Shown piece by piece: positions 7,794-16,357 of a DNA stretch of 57,640 nt. The translations under genes were made by a program, and so were the position numbers. The notes beneath the pieces were generated by a model. The model did not search any database. It had not been told where the DNA came from and saw only the letters and a program-made list of their open reading frames with translations. Position 1 is the first letter of the stretch. The number at the start of each line of letters is the position of its first letter. The DNA comes from an uncultured Megasphaera sp. (GTDB lineage: Bacteria; Bacillota; Negativicutes; Veillonellales; Megasphaeraceae), in NCBI GenBank assembly GCA_900554215.1, contig USGG01000006.1, positions 1 through 57,640 of the forward strand, given 5' to 3'.

Positions 7794-8582
7794 TTATCTG
7801 ACCCGTTTGGCGCCGATATAGCGTTCGGACCAGTAACCGCTTTTCAGGCTGTCTACGCGGATGCCGCCGCTGCTCGTCGCGCTGATGAAGTTTCCGTCGC
7901 CGACGTAAATGCCCGTATGGGACACGCCTGGCTCATAAGTCGTAAAGAAAACCAAATCGCCCGGTATGAGCTCATTTTTCCGCACGCGGAACCCCATGCG
8001 GTACTGCTCGTCGGCCATGCGCGGCAATTCGATGCCGTTGTGGGAAAAGACGTATTTCGTAAAGCCGGAGCAGTCGAAGCCCTTAGGTGTATTGCCGCCG
8101 AACACATAGGGCACGCCGATGTACTGGTATGCCGAATCGACGAGCTGATGGCCGATGTGGTCGGAGCCCTTGAGGCTTTTCAGCTTCGTATACTTCAGCT
8201 TGGACGTCTTGTCGGCCCTTTTAGCCTTCGTCTTTTTGGCGGGTTTCTGCTTGCTCTTCGCCGGCTTCTGCACGGCTTTGGAGCCGCTGTCCTTCGGCAT
8301 GAGCGTCCGTTTGCCCGTCAGAAGATAGTACGTCCAGCCGCCGACCTTGCCGCTGACCTGTATTTTTTGATCCTTCTGGAATTTAGACACGGCTTTTGCC
8401 ATATCCTTGGAAAATACGCCGTCGGCCTCAACGTCGTAGCCCCGCTTGATCAGCTGCTGCTGAAGGAGCAGCACGTCGCCGCCCTTATCGCCTACGGCGT
8501 AATAATCGGCAGCGCTGACAGGAAAAGCCATGGCGGCCAGCACGGCGGCCCATATCCATATCCGTTTTATTTCGTTTCGCAT
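7794..8582 (-). CDS. Secreted peptidoglycan endopeptidase, PG-binding plus NlpC/P60
   Basis: A secreted cell-wall hydrolase predicted to cut the stem peptide (D-Glu to diamino acid bond). The 262 aa run in order: signal peptide (1-24, cleavage after PVSA), a peptidoglycan_binding_1 repeat (about 28-90, YEADGVFSKD-like core), a lysine-rich linker (100-135) and an NlpC/P60 domain (145-262). The catalytic Cys171 is in FDCSGF and His222 in VSHTGIYVG; the third polar position (usually the residue before A in FI-x-A) is Ser234. AAAGGAG precedes ATG 8582. The adjacent upstream gene is an envelope glycosyltransferase, 61 bp away. Confidence 0.93.
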   Translation of the reverse strand: MRNEIKRIWIWAAVLAAMAFPVSAADYYAVGDKGGDVLLLQQQLIKRGYDVEADGVFSKDMAKAVSKFQKDQKIQVSGKVGGWTYYLLTGKRTLMPKDSGSKAVQKPAKSKQKPAKKTKAKRADKTSKLKYTKLKSLKGSDHIGHQLVDSAYQYIGVPYVFGGNTPKGFDCSGFTKYVFSHNGIELPRMADEQYRMGFRVRKNELIPGDLVFFTTYEPGVSHTGIYVGDGNFISATSSGGIRVDSLKSGYWSERYIGAKRVR

Positions 8583-8643
8583 ACAAGCTCCTTTCCGTCT
8601 CCGAAACGCCCCGGCCGTTCCGTTCCCCGTGAGGATTCGGCTG

Positions 8644-9618
8644 CTATCGGTTGCGTTCCTCCAGTTCGCCGCGTCCGCCCAGTTCGGCCCGCAGCCAATA
8701 GAGGGGACGCTGCTTTACTTCTTCAAAAATACGGCCTATATATTCGCCTACGATGCCGATGAACATGAGCTGAAGGGCCCCTAAGATACAGATGACGACG
8801 ATGACCGTCGTCCATCCCGGCGCAGCCGAGCCGACAGCGCTGGAATACAGGGCGTGCAGTATGATGAGGACGCTCAAAAAGGCGCTGACCAAGCCGGCGT
8901 AAAAGGATATGCGCAGCGGTATCTTTGAATAGGCCATGATTCCATCTAAGGCAAAATGCAGCATTTTCCGCACAGAAAATTTTGATTTTCCGGCAAACCG
9001 CGGCGGCGCTACAAAATCGATGGATTTCTGCTTGTAGCCGATGTCGCCGATCATCCCCCGGATAAACCGGTCGTGCTCCCGAAACAGCTTAAACGTCGCC
9101 AGCACGCGCTTGTCGATGAGGCGGAAATCGGAGCCGCCCGGCGCGATGTGCACCGGAGACAGGGCGTTCAGCAGGCGGTAATACCACTTGGACGTCTGCC
9201 GCTTGAGAAAGCCTACGCCCTTCGTGTCCTTGCGTATCGTCTGCACGACGTCGTAGCCTTCCCGCCAATACTGAACCAGCTGGGGAATCATTTCCGGCGG
9301 GTGCTGCAGGTCGCCGTCCATCGTGACGATAGCGTCGCCTCTGGCGTGGTCCATGCCGCAGGTAATGGCCAGCTGATGACCAAAATTACGGGCCAGCAAA
9401 AGCGCCCGCACGTGCTCGTCCTGCTGCGTCAGCCGGCTGAGCAGCAGCGGCGTCGCATCCCTGGATCCGTCGTCAACAAATATAATTTCATATTCCATGT
9501 CCAGATTCTGAACTGCCTTTGTCGCTTCTGTATAAAACTTCTCAATGTTTAATTGTTCATTGTATACAGGAACGACAATGGACAGGAGCTTCCGGGCTTT
9601 CCCCTCAAAAAGGCTCAT
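8644..9618 (-). CDS. GT2 glycosyltransferase with two C-terminal membrane helices (GtrB/DPM1-like)
   Basis: Transfers a sugar from a nucleotide donor, usually to undecaprenyl phosphate at the inner membrane face. The GT-A domain (1-230) shows VVPVYNEQLNIE, VDDGSRDATP and DGDLQHPP with metal-binding Asp101/Asp103. Two helices follow (about 235-260 and 275-297), the layout of the ArnC/GtrB/DPM1 group. Length is 324 aa. ATG 9618 has only a weak, distant ribosome site (GGGATGG). It has its own promoter with a 140-nt leader. The linked sugar may modify LPS or wall polymers; specificity cannot be read. Confidence 0.88.
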   Translation of the reverse strand: MSLFEGKARKLLSIVVPVYNEQLNIEKFYTEATKAVQNLDMEYEIIFVDDGSRDATPLLLSRLTQQDEHVRALLLARNFGHQLAITCGMDHARGDAIVTMDGDLQHPPEMIPQLVQYWREGYDVVQTIRKDTKGVGFLKRQTSKWYYRLLNALSPVHIAPGGSDFRLIDKRVLATFKLFREHDRFIRGMIGDIGYKQKSIDFVAPPRFAGKSKFSVRKMLHFALDGIMAYSKIPLRISFYAGLVSAFLSVLIILHALYSSAVGSAAPGWTTVIVVICILGALQLMFIGIVGEYIGRIFEEVKQRPLYWLRAELGGRGELEERNR

Positions 9619-9670
9619 CGTTAACTATACCATCCCTACCAACGTACTGCCAAAACTTACAAAGTATAGA

Positions 9671-9701
9671 ACCGGTAATCTGCCGTTTACGAATTACCGG
9701 T
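9671..9701 (-). other. Leader hairpin in GT2 5' UTR
   Basis: ACCGGTAAT and ATTACCGGT form a perfect 9-bp stem with a 13-nt loop between the promoter and the start of the glycosyltransferase. No U-tract follows, so it is not a normal terminator; it could be an operator dyad or mRNA structure. Confidence 0.45.
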
Positions 9702-9762
9702 TGCGATATGCTGCATACGTTTTTAAATTTTTCATCTGATGAACAGCTGCTTTATCTAATTT

Positions 9763-9771
9763 ATTATAGCA
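9763..9771 (-). promoter_or_regulatory. Extended -10 promoter for GT2 gene
   Basis: TGCTATAAT on the minus strand is an extended -10 (TG-N-TATAAT). No good -35 is seen, which extended -10 promoters tolerate. The predicted start near 9756 gives a leader of about 138 nt. Confidence 0.55.
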
Positions 9772-9846
9772 AAAACGCCCCCGTTTTTCCAGTAAATTAC
9801 TGTAAAACTCGATATAACAGGCGGCTTTGCTGCCGCTTCGGCCTTA

Positions 9847-9883
9847 TAAAAAACATCCGGCGCCGCAATGGGACGCCGGATGT
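9847..9883 (-). terminator. Intrinsic terminator after ysxC
   Basis: ACATCCGGCG/CGCCGGATGT (9883-9874 with 9862-9853) on the minus strand followed by TTTTTTAT. It ends the clpX/lon/ysxC transcript 18 bp past the ysxC stop. Confidence 0.88.
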
Positions 9884-9900
9884 ACGCAATGCCTGCGGCA

Positions 9901-10542
9901 TCACGGAAGGCTGCTCGCTTCGTCCAGGCTCATGAGGATGCGTTCTAACAACGCTGCGCTGCCTTCCTTCTTCAAGGAAGAGTGGACAACGGCGTCATGG
10001 CCCGTCGGAAAGATCTGATTGAGCATTATCATATTTTTTCTTTTTTCACTGGCCTTCAGCTTATCGGCCTTCGTCCCGACAATTTGCAGGGGAACGCCAT
10101 GTTCCGACAGCCATTGATAGGCCTGCCGGTCGATATCCAGTCCGGGATGGCGCAGGTCGACGAGCAGGCACAGCATGACCAGGTGAGGCGACTGGGTGAC
10201 GTATTCGCCGATAAAGTCGCTCCACATCTGCCGCTTTTGGCCGCCAGTCCGGGCAAAGCCGTATCCCGGCAAGTCGACGAGGAAAAAGGGCGTGCGGCGA
10301 ATCGCTTCGCCGTCTTTTTCCCGCAGCTCGACGCTGAAGTAGTTGATGGTCTGCGTTTTTCCCGGCTCGCCGCTGACCCGGGCCAGGCCGCGGTAGTTGC
10401 ACAGAGAGTTGATGAGGCTCGACTTCCCTACGTTGGAACGGCCTAAAAAGGCGATTTCCGGCAAACCGCTGTCGGGATACTGATCCTTGCGGACAGCCGA
10501 CGCCGTATATTTCGGATTGATTATTTGAAAGCTCTTTGCCAT
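9901..10542 (-). CDS. ysxC: Ribosome-biogenesis GTPase YsxC/EngB
   Basis: TRAFAC GTPase of the EngB family, needed for late 50S subunit assembly. The 213 aa include G1 GRSNVGKSS, G3 DLPGYG and G4 TKADKLK. Its ATG overlaps the lon stop by one base (TAATG), the usual coupled arrangement lon-ysxC in Firmicutes. Confidence 0.96.
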   Translation of the reverse strand: MAKSFQIINPKYTASAVRKDQYPDSGLPEIAFLGRSNVGKSSLINSLCNYRGLARVSGEPGKTQTINYFSVELREKDGEAIRRTPFFLVDLPGYGFARTGGQKRQMWSDFIGEYVTQSPHLVMLCLLVDLRHPGLDIDRQAYQWLSEHGVPLQIVGTKADKLKASEKRKNMIMLNQIFPTGHDAVVHSSLKKEGSAALLERILMSLDEASSLP

Positions 10543-12857
10543 TATGAGTTCACCAATGCCTGTTCTAATACTTCATCCATATGATGTACAAATACAAAGG
10601 TCACGTCGTCCTTTACCGACTGAGGCACGTCGTCCATATCGCGCTTATTCTCTTCCGGCAGCAAAATCTTTTTGATGCCGGCCCGATGAGCCGCAATGAC
10701 CTTCTCCTTGATTCCCCCGACGGGAAGAACCGTGCCCCGCAGGGTGATTTCGCCGGTCATGGCCACGTCGTGCCGTACGGCTTTACCTGTCAGGGCCGAG
10801 GCCAGGGCTGTAGCCATCGTAATGCCCGCCGACGGCCCGTCCTTTGGAATCGCTCCTTCAGGCAGATGGATGTGCAAATCCAAATGAGAATAGAAATCTT
10901 CCGGCAGTCCCAGCTCGCCGGCGCGGCGGCGGATGTAGGTCATACCGGCTTCAGCCGATTCCTTCATGACGTCGCCAAGCTGTCCCGTCAGCAGCAGGCT
11001 GCCCTTGCCCTTGACAGCGACGGCTTCCGTTTCCAGTACTTCGCCGCCGACCTGCGTCCAGGCCAGCCCCGTGACGATGCCGACTTCGTCGGCCTTGTTG
11101 ACCTTCGTCGGCAGATATTTAACCGGGCCGAGAATCGTCTGGAGATTTTTCATCGATACGGTAAGCGGCGCTTCTTCTTCCAGCAAAATCGACTTGCCTA
11201 CTTTGCGGCATACGGCGCCGATGGTCTTTTCCAGGGTGCGGACGCCCGATTCGCGCGTATACCCCTGGATAATCGTCTTCAAGACGGCCTCGGAGAAGCG
11301 GGCCTGGCTGGCCTTGAGGCCGTTTTCCTTGAGCTGCTTCGGCACGAGGTACTGTTTGGCGATCTGTACCTTTTCTTCTTCCGTATAGCTCGTAAATTCG
11401 ATGATTTCCATGCGATCCAGGAGCGGACGGGGAATATCGCTGACGACGTTGGCCGTCGTAATCCAGAAGACCTTGGACAAATCGAAGGGAATATCAAGGT
11501 AATGGTCGGCGAAGGAATTGTTTTGTTCCGGGTCCAATACTTCAAGAAGGGCCGACGACGGGTCGCCGCGCATATCCGACGTCATCTTGTCGATTTCGTC
11601 AAGGAGGAATACGGGGTTCTTGACGCCGGCTTGCTTGAGGCCTGAGATGATGCGGCCGGGCATCGCGCCTATATAGGTGCGGCGGTGGCCTCTGATTTCC
11701 GCTTCATCCCGCACGCCGCCTAAGGAAATGCGGACGTACTTGCGGTTCATAGCCCGGGCAATCGAACGGGCTATGCTCGTTTTGCCGGTACCCGGAGGGC
11801 CGACAAAGCAGAGAATGGGCCCTTTCAGGCTGTGCGTCAGCTGACGGACAGCCAAATACTCAATAATGCGGTCCTTGACCTGTTTCAGGCCGTAGTGGTC
11901 TTCATCCAGGACGCTCTGAGCCTCTTTCAAATCGAGGCGGTCCTTCGTTTCCTTTTTCCAGGGAAGTTCCAGAGCCAAGTCCAGATAGGTGCGGATAATC
12001 GCCGATTCCGCCATCATAGGCGGCATGGAATCGAGGCGGTCCACTTCTTTGAGCAGAGGCTCTTCGATCTTTTTCGGCAGCTTCATCTTGTGAATCTTTT
12101 CCCGCAGCTCCTGCGTTTCCGTATCCTTATCGACCTTGTCGCCTAATTCGCGATGGATAGCCTTGATTTTTTCCCGCAGATAGTATTCCTTCTGCTGCTG
12201 ATCCATCTTGCTCCGCACTTCCATATTGAGAGACGATTCCAAATTGGCAATTTCTACTTCCGTGTCGAGAAGAATCATGACGCGGCGCAGACGGGCCTTT
12301 ACTTCGGCCATTTCCAAAATCTGCTGGCGCACGACGAGGCGCAGCGGCAGCTGAGACACGATAAAATCGGCCACAGCACCGGGCTCTTCAATCGCCTTGG
12401 CCTTTTCCCTGATTTCTTCGCCGTTGCGGACGTTTTCCAGCCAGTCGGCAAACTGCTTCAATACGACGCGGCGCAGCGCTTCTTCTTCAATAGAAGCATC
12501 GTCAATTTCATCGACCTTGACGGCAGCTACTTCCAGATAATTCTTCTTTTCGGAAAAGCCCTGGAGCTGTACGCGGGCGATCCCGTCGACGAGGATGCGC
12601 ACCAGCCCGCCGGGAAGGCGGAGAAGCTGCTGAATCCGGACCAGGGTACCGCACTGGTACACGTCATCAAAGCCCGGGTCGTCTACTTCTTCATCTACTT
12701 GAGCCGAAACGATGAGCAGCCGGTCATGCTCCATGGCATAATCGACGGCAGCCAGGGATTTTTCCCGGCCAATGTCGATGTGGCTGAGCAGTTTCGGATA
12801 TACGACAATGCCCCGCAAGGGAACGAAGGGCATCGCTAAAATCGAATTTTCATCCAT
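10542..12857 (-). CDS. lon: ATP-dependent protease Lon
   Basis: Homohexameric AAA+ serine protease degrading damaged and some regulatory proteins in the cytoplasm. The 771 aa show the N-terminal LON substrate domain (about 8-205), coiled coil, AAA+ module with Walker A GPPGTGKTS and Walker B VFLLDEIDKM, and the protease domain with the Ser676-Lys719 dyad (PKDGPSAG, GGIKEK). AAGGTG precedes ATG 12857. It follows clpX after a hairpin and is coupled to ysxC. Confidence 0.97.
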   Translation of the reverse strand: MDENSILAMPFVPLRGIVVYPKLLSHIDIGREKSLAAVDYAMEHDRLLIVSAQVDEEVDDPGFDDVYQCGTLVRIQQLLRLPGGLVRILVDGIARVQLQGFSEKKNYLEVAAVKVDEIDDASIEEEALRRVVLKQFADWLENVRNGEEIREKAKAIEEPGAVADFIVSQLPLRLVVRQQILEMAEVKARLRRVMILLDTEVEIANLESSLNMEVRSKMDQQQKEYYLREKIKAIHRELGDKVDKDTETQELREKIHKMKLPKKIEEPLLKEVDRLDSMPPMMAESAIIRTYLDLALELPWKKETKDRLDLKEAQSVLDEDHYGLKQVKDRIIEYLAVRQLTHSLKGPILCFVGPPGTGKTSIARSIARAMNRKYVRISLGGVRDEAEIRGHRRTYIGAMPGRIISGLKQAGVKNPVFLLDEIDKMTSDMRGDPSSALLEVLDPEQNNSFADHYLDIPFDLSKVFWITTANVVSDIPRPLLDRMEIIEFTSYTEEEKVQIAKQYLVPKQLKENGLKASQARFSEAVLKTIIQGYTRESGVRTLEKTIGAVCRKVGKSILLEEEAPLTVSMKNLQTILGPVKYLPTKVNKADEVGIVTGLAWTQVGGEVLETEAVAVKGKGSLLLTGQLGDVMKESAEAGMTYIRRRAGELGLPEDFYSHLDLHIHLPEGAIPKDGPSAGITMATALASALTGKAVRHDVAMTGEITLRGTVLPVGGIKEKVIAAHRAGIKKILLPEENKRDMDDVPQSVKDDVTFVFVHHMDEVLEQALVNS

Positions 12858-12880
12858 GATGTATCACCTTCTTTAGTCTA

Positions 12881-12920
12881 AAAATAAAACTCATTTCCGA
12901 CTGAGAGAAATGAGTTTTAT
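12881..12920 (-). terminator. Intrinsic terminator between clpX and lon
   Basis: ATAAAACTCATTT pairs over 13 bp with AAATGAGTTTTAT, 11-nt loop, followed on the minus strand by TTTTAGAC. With only about 25 bp left before lon and no clear promoter there, lon probably relies partly on read-through. Confidence 0.75.
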
Positions 12921-12932
12921 TTCCACATTATA

Positions 12933-14165
12933 TCATTTTACCTGCTTTAATACAAGATCAGGCTCCGTCCCTTTTGTAACGCAGTCTTCCGTTACGACGC
13001 ATTTTTCCACGTCGTGACGGCTCGGCACGTCGAACATGACGTCCAGCATGATCCGTTCGATGATGGAGCGAAGGCCGCGGGCGCCGGTGTTGCGGCGCAG
13101 CGCTTCTTTGGCAATAGCCTGCAGGGCTTCGGGAGTAAATTCCAGCTCTACGTCGTCCATATCCAGCATCTTCTGATACTGTTTCACCAAGGCGTTCTTC
13201 GGTTCCGTCAAAATATGAACCATAGCTTCTTCGTCGAGAGGGTTCAGCGTGACCAGTACGGGAAGACGACCGATCAATTCGGGAATGAGGCCGAACTTCT
13301 GCAAGTCCGTCGGAATGATTTCCTTCAGGAGCGATTCCATGGAATGTTCTTCCTTCGAATGAATATCGGCGCCAAAGCCCATATTTTTATCCGTCGTCCG
13401 GTTTAAAATGGTCTTATCGATGCCATCGAAAGCGCCGCCGCAGATGAACAGGATATTGGTCGTATCAATCTGCAGCATTTCCTGATGGGGATGCTTGCGC
13501 CCGCCTTGAGGCGGCACGCCGGCTACGGTCCCTTCGAGGATTTTCAGCAGCGCCTGCTGCACGCCTTCGCCCGATACGTCGCGCGTAATGGACGGGTTTT
13601 CCGATTTACGGGCAATCTTATCGATTTCATCGATGTAGATAATACCCCGTTCTGCCTTAGCAATGTCGTAGTCCGCTGCCTGAATCAGCTTGAGCAGGCA
13701 GTTTTCTACGTCTTCGCCGACATATCCCGCTTCGGTCAGGCTCGTTGCGTCGGCAATGGCAAACGGCACGTCCAGCAGCCGGGCCAGGGTCTGGGCCAGC
13801 AGCGTTTTGCCGCAGCCCGTCGGCCCTACCATGATGATATTGGATTTTTGTAATTCTACGTCTTCTACTACACTGTTTGTCTGCAGTCGTTTGTAATGAT
13901 TATATACGGCGACAGCCAACGTCTTTTTAGCCGCTTCCTGACCGATGACGTATTCGTCCAGCGTCTCCTTGATTTGGCGCGGCGTCGGCAGATCTTTCAG
14001 TTGGAAGTCAGAAGATACTTCTTGCTTTTCTTCTTCCAAGATGTGCTGGGCAACGGCAATGCATTCGTCGCAGATATACACGCCGGGACCGGCGATCAGC
14101 TTCTGCACCTCGTTTTGCGAGCGGCCGCAGAAACTGCATCTCGGTTCGTTATTTCTATCGTTCAC
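12933..14165 (-). CDS. clpX: ClpX unfoldase, ATPase subunit of ClpXP
   Basis: Unfolds tagged proteins and feeds them to ClpP. The 410 aa begin with the zinc-binding domain (CSFC...CDEC, about residues 10-35), then AAA+ with Walker A GPTGCGKT, Walker B IIYIDEIDK and sensor regions; substrate-pore (GYVGED) and RKH-like (TDKN region) loops are present. It follows clpP with a 24-bp gap in the order tig-clpP-clpX. Confidence 0.97.
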   Translation of the reverse strand: MNDRNNEPRCSFCGRSQNEVQKLIAGPGVYICDECIAVAQHILEEEKQEVSSDFQLKDLPTPRQIKETLDEYVIGQEAAKKTLAVAVYNHYKRLQTNSVVEDVELQKSNIIMVGPTGCGKTLLAQTLARLLDVPFAIADATSLTEAGYVGEDVENCLLKLIQAADYDIAKAERGIIYIDEIDKIARKSENPSITRDVSGEGVQQALLKILEGTVAGVPPQGGRKHPHQEMLQIDTTNILFICGGAFDGIDKTILNRTTDKNMGFGADIHSKEEHSMESLLKEIIPTDLQKFGLIPELIGRLPVLVTLNPLDEEAMVHILTEPKNALVKQYQKMLDMDDVELEFTPEALQAIAKEALRRNTGARGLRSIIERIMLDVMFDVPSRHDVEKCVVTEDCVTKGTEPDLVLKQVK

Positions 14166-14189
14166 AGCGTCTTCCTCCTGTATGGCCCG

Positions 14190-14789
14190 TTATTTCGCTT
14201 CTTCGTGAGGGCGGACGAGAATTTCGTCGACGAGGCCGTAGGCTTTGGCGTCTTCGGCCGTCATGAAATTATCCCGTTCCGTGTCCTTCTGAATGACGTC
14301 TATGGGCTGTCCCGTGTGTTTGGACAACAGGCCGTTCAATTCCTTGCGCATACGCAGGATTTCGCGGGCGTGGATTTCGATTTCTGTAGCCTGTCCCTGA
14401 ACGCCGCCTAAGGGCTGGTGAATCATGACCTGCGAATGCGGCAGGGCAAACCGCTTGCCCTTCGCGCCGGCAGCCAGCAGGACCGACGCCATGCTCGCCG
14501 CCGAGCCGACGCAGATAGTCGACACGTCAGGCTTAATGTACTGCATCGTATCATAAATAGCCATGCCGGCCGTGACTACGCCGCCGGGGCTGTTGATGTA
14601 CAGGTGGATATCCTTATCCGGGTTATCGGCTTCCAGGAATAAAAGCTGGGCGATAATGATGTTAGCCGTCGTATCGTCAATGGGACCGCCTAAAAATACA
14701 ATGCGGTCTTTGAGCAAACGGGAGTAAATATCGTAGCTCCGTTCGCCCTGCGCCGTCTGTTCGACGACAATGGGGACATACATACTCAT
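14190..14789 (-). CDS. clpP: ClpP protease subunit
   Basis: Serine peptidase forming the tetradecameric barrel of ClpXP. The 199 aa show the Ser99 (GSAASMA), His124 (MIHQPLGG) and Asp173 (TERDNF) triad and the oxyanion region NSPGG. It lies 17 bp after tig. Confidence 0.97.
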   Translation of the reverse strand: MSMYVPIVVEQTAQGERSYDIYSRLLKDRIVFLGGPIDDTTANIIIAQLLFLEADNPDKDIHLYINSPGGVVTAGMAIYDTMQYIKPDVSTICVGSAASMASVLLAAGAKGKRFALPHSQVMIHQPLGGVQGQATEIEIHAREILRMRKELNGLLSKHTGQPIDVIQKDTERDNFMTAEDAKAYGLVDEILVRPHEEAK

Positions 14790-14806
14790 AAAAACACCTC
14801 CGGAAA

Positions 14807-16165
14807 TTACGCTTCCGGTTTGTCTTCAGCCGTTACCTGTTCTACGACAGGTTCTTCAGCTTTTGCTTCTTCGTTTGTATCGACAGCATTCTTCAAGATG
14901 AAGCTTGCGGCCTTTTTGCGGCCGACAGACTGGACAAGCATCGGAACGCGATGTTCTTTCATAATAATTTTGTAAACTTCTTTCGGATCGGCGCCGAAGT
15001 TCTGAGCCATCGTGATGATTTCGGCCTGGAGGTCGATATCCTTTACTTCGATGCTTTCAGCTTTGGCGATAGCTTCCAATACGAGGTCCATCTTGACGTT
15101 TTCTTTGGCCGGTTCGGCATACTGTTCTTTCAGTTTGTCCATATCCTGGCCCATGTATTTGAGATAATCGTCAAGGTTCATGCGCTGCGTTTCCAATTTC
15201 ATGGACAATTCTTCGATCATCTGGTCGATTTTGTCGTCGATCATGACCTGGGGAATGTCTACTTCCGCAGCGTTTACAGCAGTCTTCAATACTTCGGAAT
15301 TGAATTTTTCCAAAGCCTGGAAGGAAGCTCTCGATTCGAGGCGTTTGCGGATGTCGGCTTTCAATTCGTCGACCGTATCGAATTTGCCCGCTTCTTTTGC
15401 AAATTCGTCGTCAATAGCCGGCAGTTCGCTGCGTTTTACGTCATTGACCTTAACGGCGAAAACGGCTTCCTTGCCAGCCAGGGATTTTTCAAAATAATCT
15501 TCGGGGAACGTGACGGTTACGTCTTTTTCGTCGCCTGCCTTGCAGCCGATGAGCTGGTCTTCAAAGCCGGGGATGAAGCTGCCCGAGCCGATCTGCAGCG
15601 GATAGGCCTTGCCTTCGCCGCCTTCAAAGGCTACGCCGTCAACGGTGCCTTTGAAATCGATAACGGCAAAGTCATCTTTCGCGATTTCCGTTCCTTCCGG
15701 AGCTACGACGAGCTTGGAGTGCTGCTTCTGCAGGTTAGCCAATTCTTTCGCAACGTCTTCGTCGCTTACGGCAACGACGTCTTTAGCGACTTTTATGCCC
15801 TTGTATTCGCCGAGCTTGACTTCCGGCTTTTTCGTAATCGTAGCTTCGAATACGACGTCTTTGCCCTTTTCGTCGCAGATGACATTGATTTCAGGATCCG
15901 TTACGGGAACGATGTCTTTTTCTTTCAATGCGTCGCTGTACGCTTTATTGGCAATGGCTTCGAAGATTTCCTGTTTCACAGCGTCTTTGCCCAAGAAGCT
16001 TTCCAGCACCATGCGCGGTGCTTTGCCTCTGCGGAAACCGGGGATATTTACGCGGTTCGCCAAGTTTTTGCAAGCTGCTGCAGCCGCTTTCGAAGCGTCT
16101 TTTGCAGGCACTTCAATGTGCAGGGTTACTTTGTGCTGGTCTACTTCGTTAACTGTTACGTTCAT
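14807..16165 (-). CDS. tig: Trigger factor, ribosome-bound chaperone and peptidyl-prolyl isomerase
   Basis: Meets nascent chains at the ribosomal exit tunnel. The 452 aa comprise the ribosome-binding tail with GFRRGKAP (about 45-52), an FKBP-like PPIase domain (about 165-245) and the helical C-terminal chaperone domain. ATG 16165 follows GAGGAGGAC; a TTG nine codons upstream lies upstream of that ribosome site and is rejected. An acidic C-terminal tail (EEAKAEEPVVEQ) is extra to the shortest homologues. First gene of tig-clpP-clpX. Confidence 0.96.
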   Translation of the reverse strand: MNVTVNEVDQHKVTLHIEVPAKDASKAAAAACKNLANRVNIPGFRRGKAPRMVLESFLGKDAVKQEIFEAIANKAYSDALKEKDIVPVTDPEINVICDEKGKDVVFEATITKKPEVKLGEYKGIKVAKDVVAVSDEDVAKELANLQKQHSKLVVAPEGTEIAKDDFAVIDFKGTVDGVAFEGGEGKAYPLQIGSGSFIPGFEDQLIGCKAGDEKDVTVTFPEDYFEKSLAGKEAVFAVKVNDVKRSELPAIDDEFAKEAGKFDTVDELKADIRKRLESRASFQALEKFNSEVLKTAVNAAEVDIPQVMIDDKIDQMIEELSMKLETQRMNLDDYLKYMGQDMDKLKEQYAEPAKENVKMDLVLEAIAKAESIEVKDIDLQAEIITMAQNFGADPKEVYKIIMKEHRVPMLVQSVGRKKAASFILKNAVDTNEEAKAEEPVVEQVTAEDKPEA

Positions 16166-16233
16166 TCTAACTATGTCCTCCTCATGGGCCAAAAAGCCCT
16201 AATTTATCTCTAAATTACCATATTACGCTCTAC

Positions 16234-16262
16234 ATCATACCACAAGTTTACTTTTTTTACAA
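16234..16262 (-). promoter_or_regulatory. tig promoter
   Basis: Minus strand: -35 TTGTAA (16257-16262), 17 bp, -10 TATGAT (16234-16239), giving a leader of about 60 nt before tig. Confidence 0.55.
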
Positions 16263-16269
16263 TATAAAA

Positions 16270-16331
16270 GTAGGAGACAGGCCGGGCGGGGCCTTTGACT
16301 TTCAAAGTTCTGCCTCCCTGCCGTCTCCTAC
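16270..16331 (-). terminator. Intrinsic terminator after pheT
   Basis: GTAGGAGAC/GTCTCCTAC closes a long hairpin (inner GC stem, apical CTTTGA/TCAAAG). On the minus strand it is followed by TTTTATATTG. It lies 26 bp past the pheT stop. Confidence 0.8.
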
Positions 16332-16357
16332 TGTCCGCTGCGCCGCCGCTGTGCGTC

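Noticed and set aside
14951..16213. Plus-strand open frame of 420 codons
   Set aside because: Antisense shadow of tig, with an unnatural Phe/Asp/Val-rich composition.
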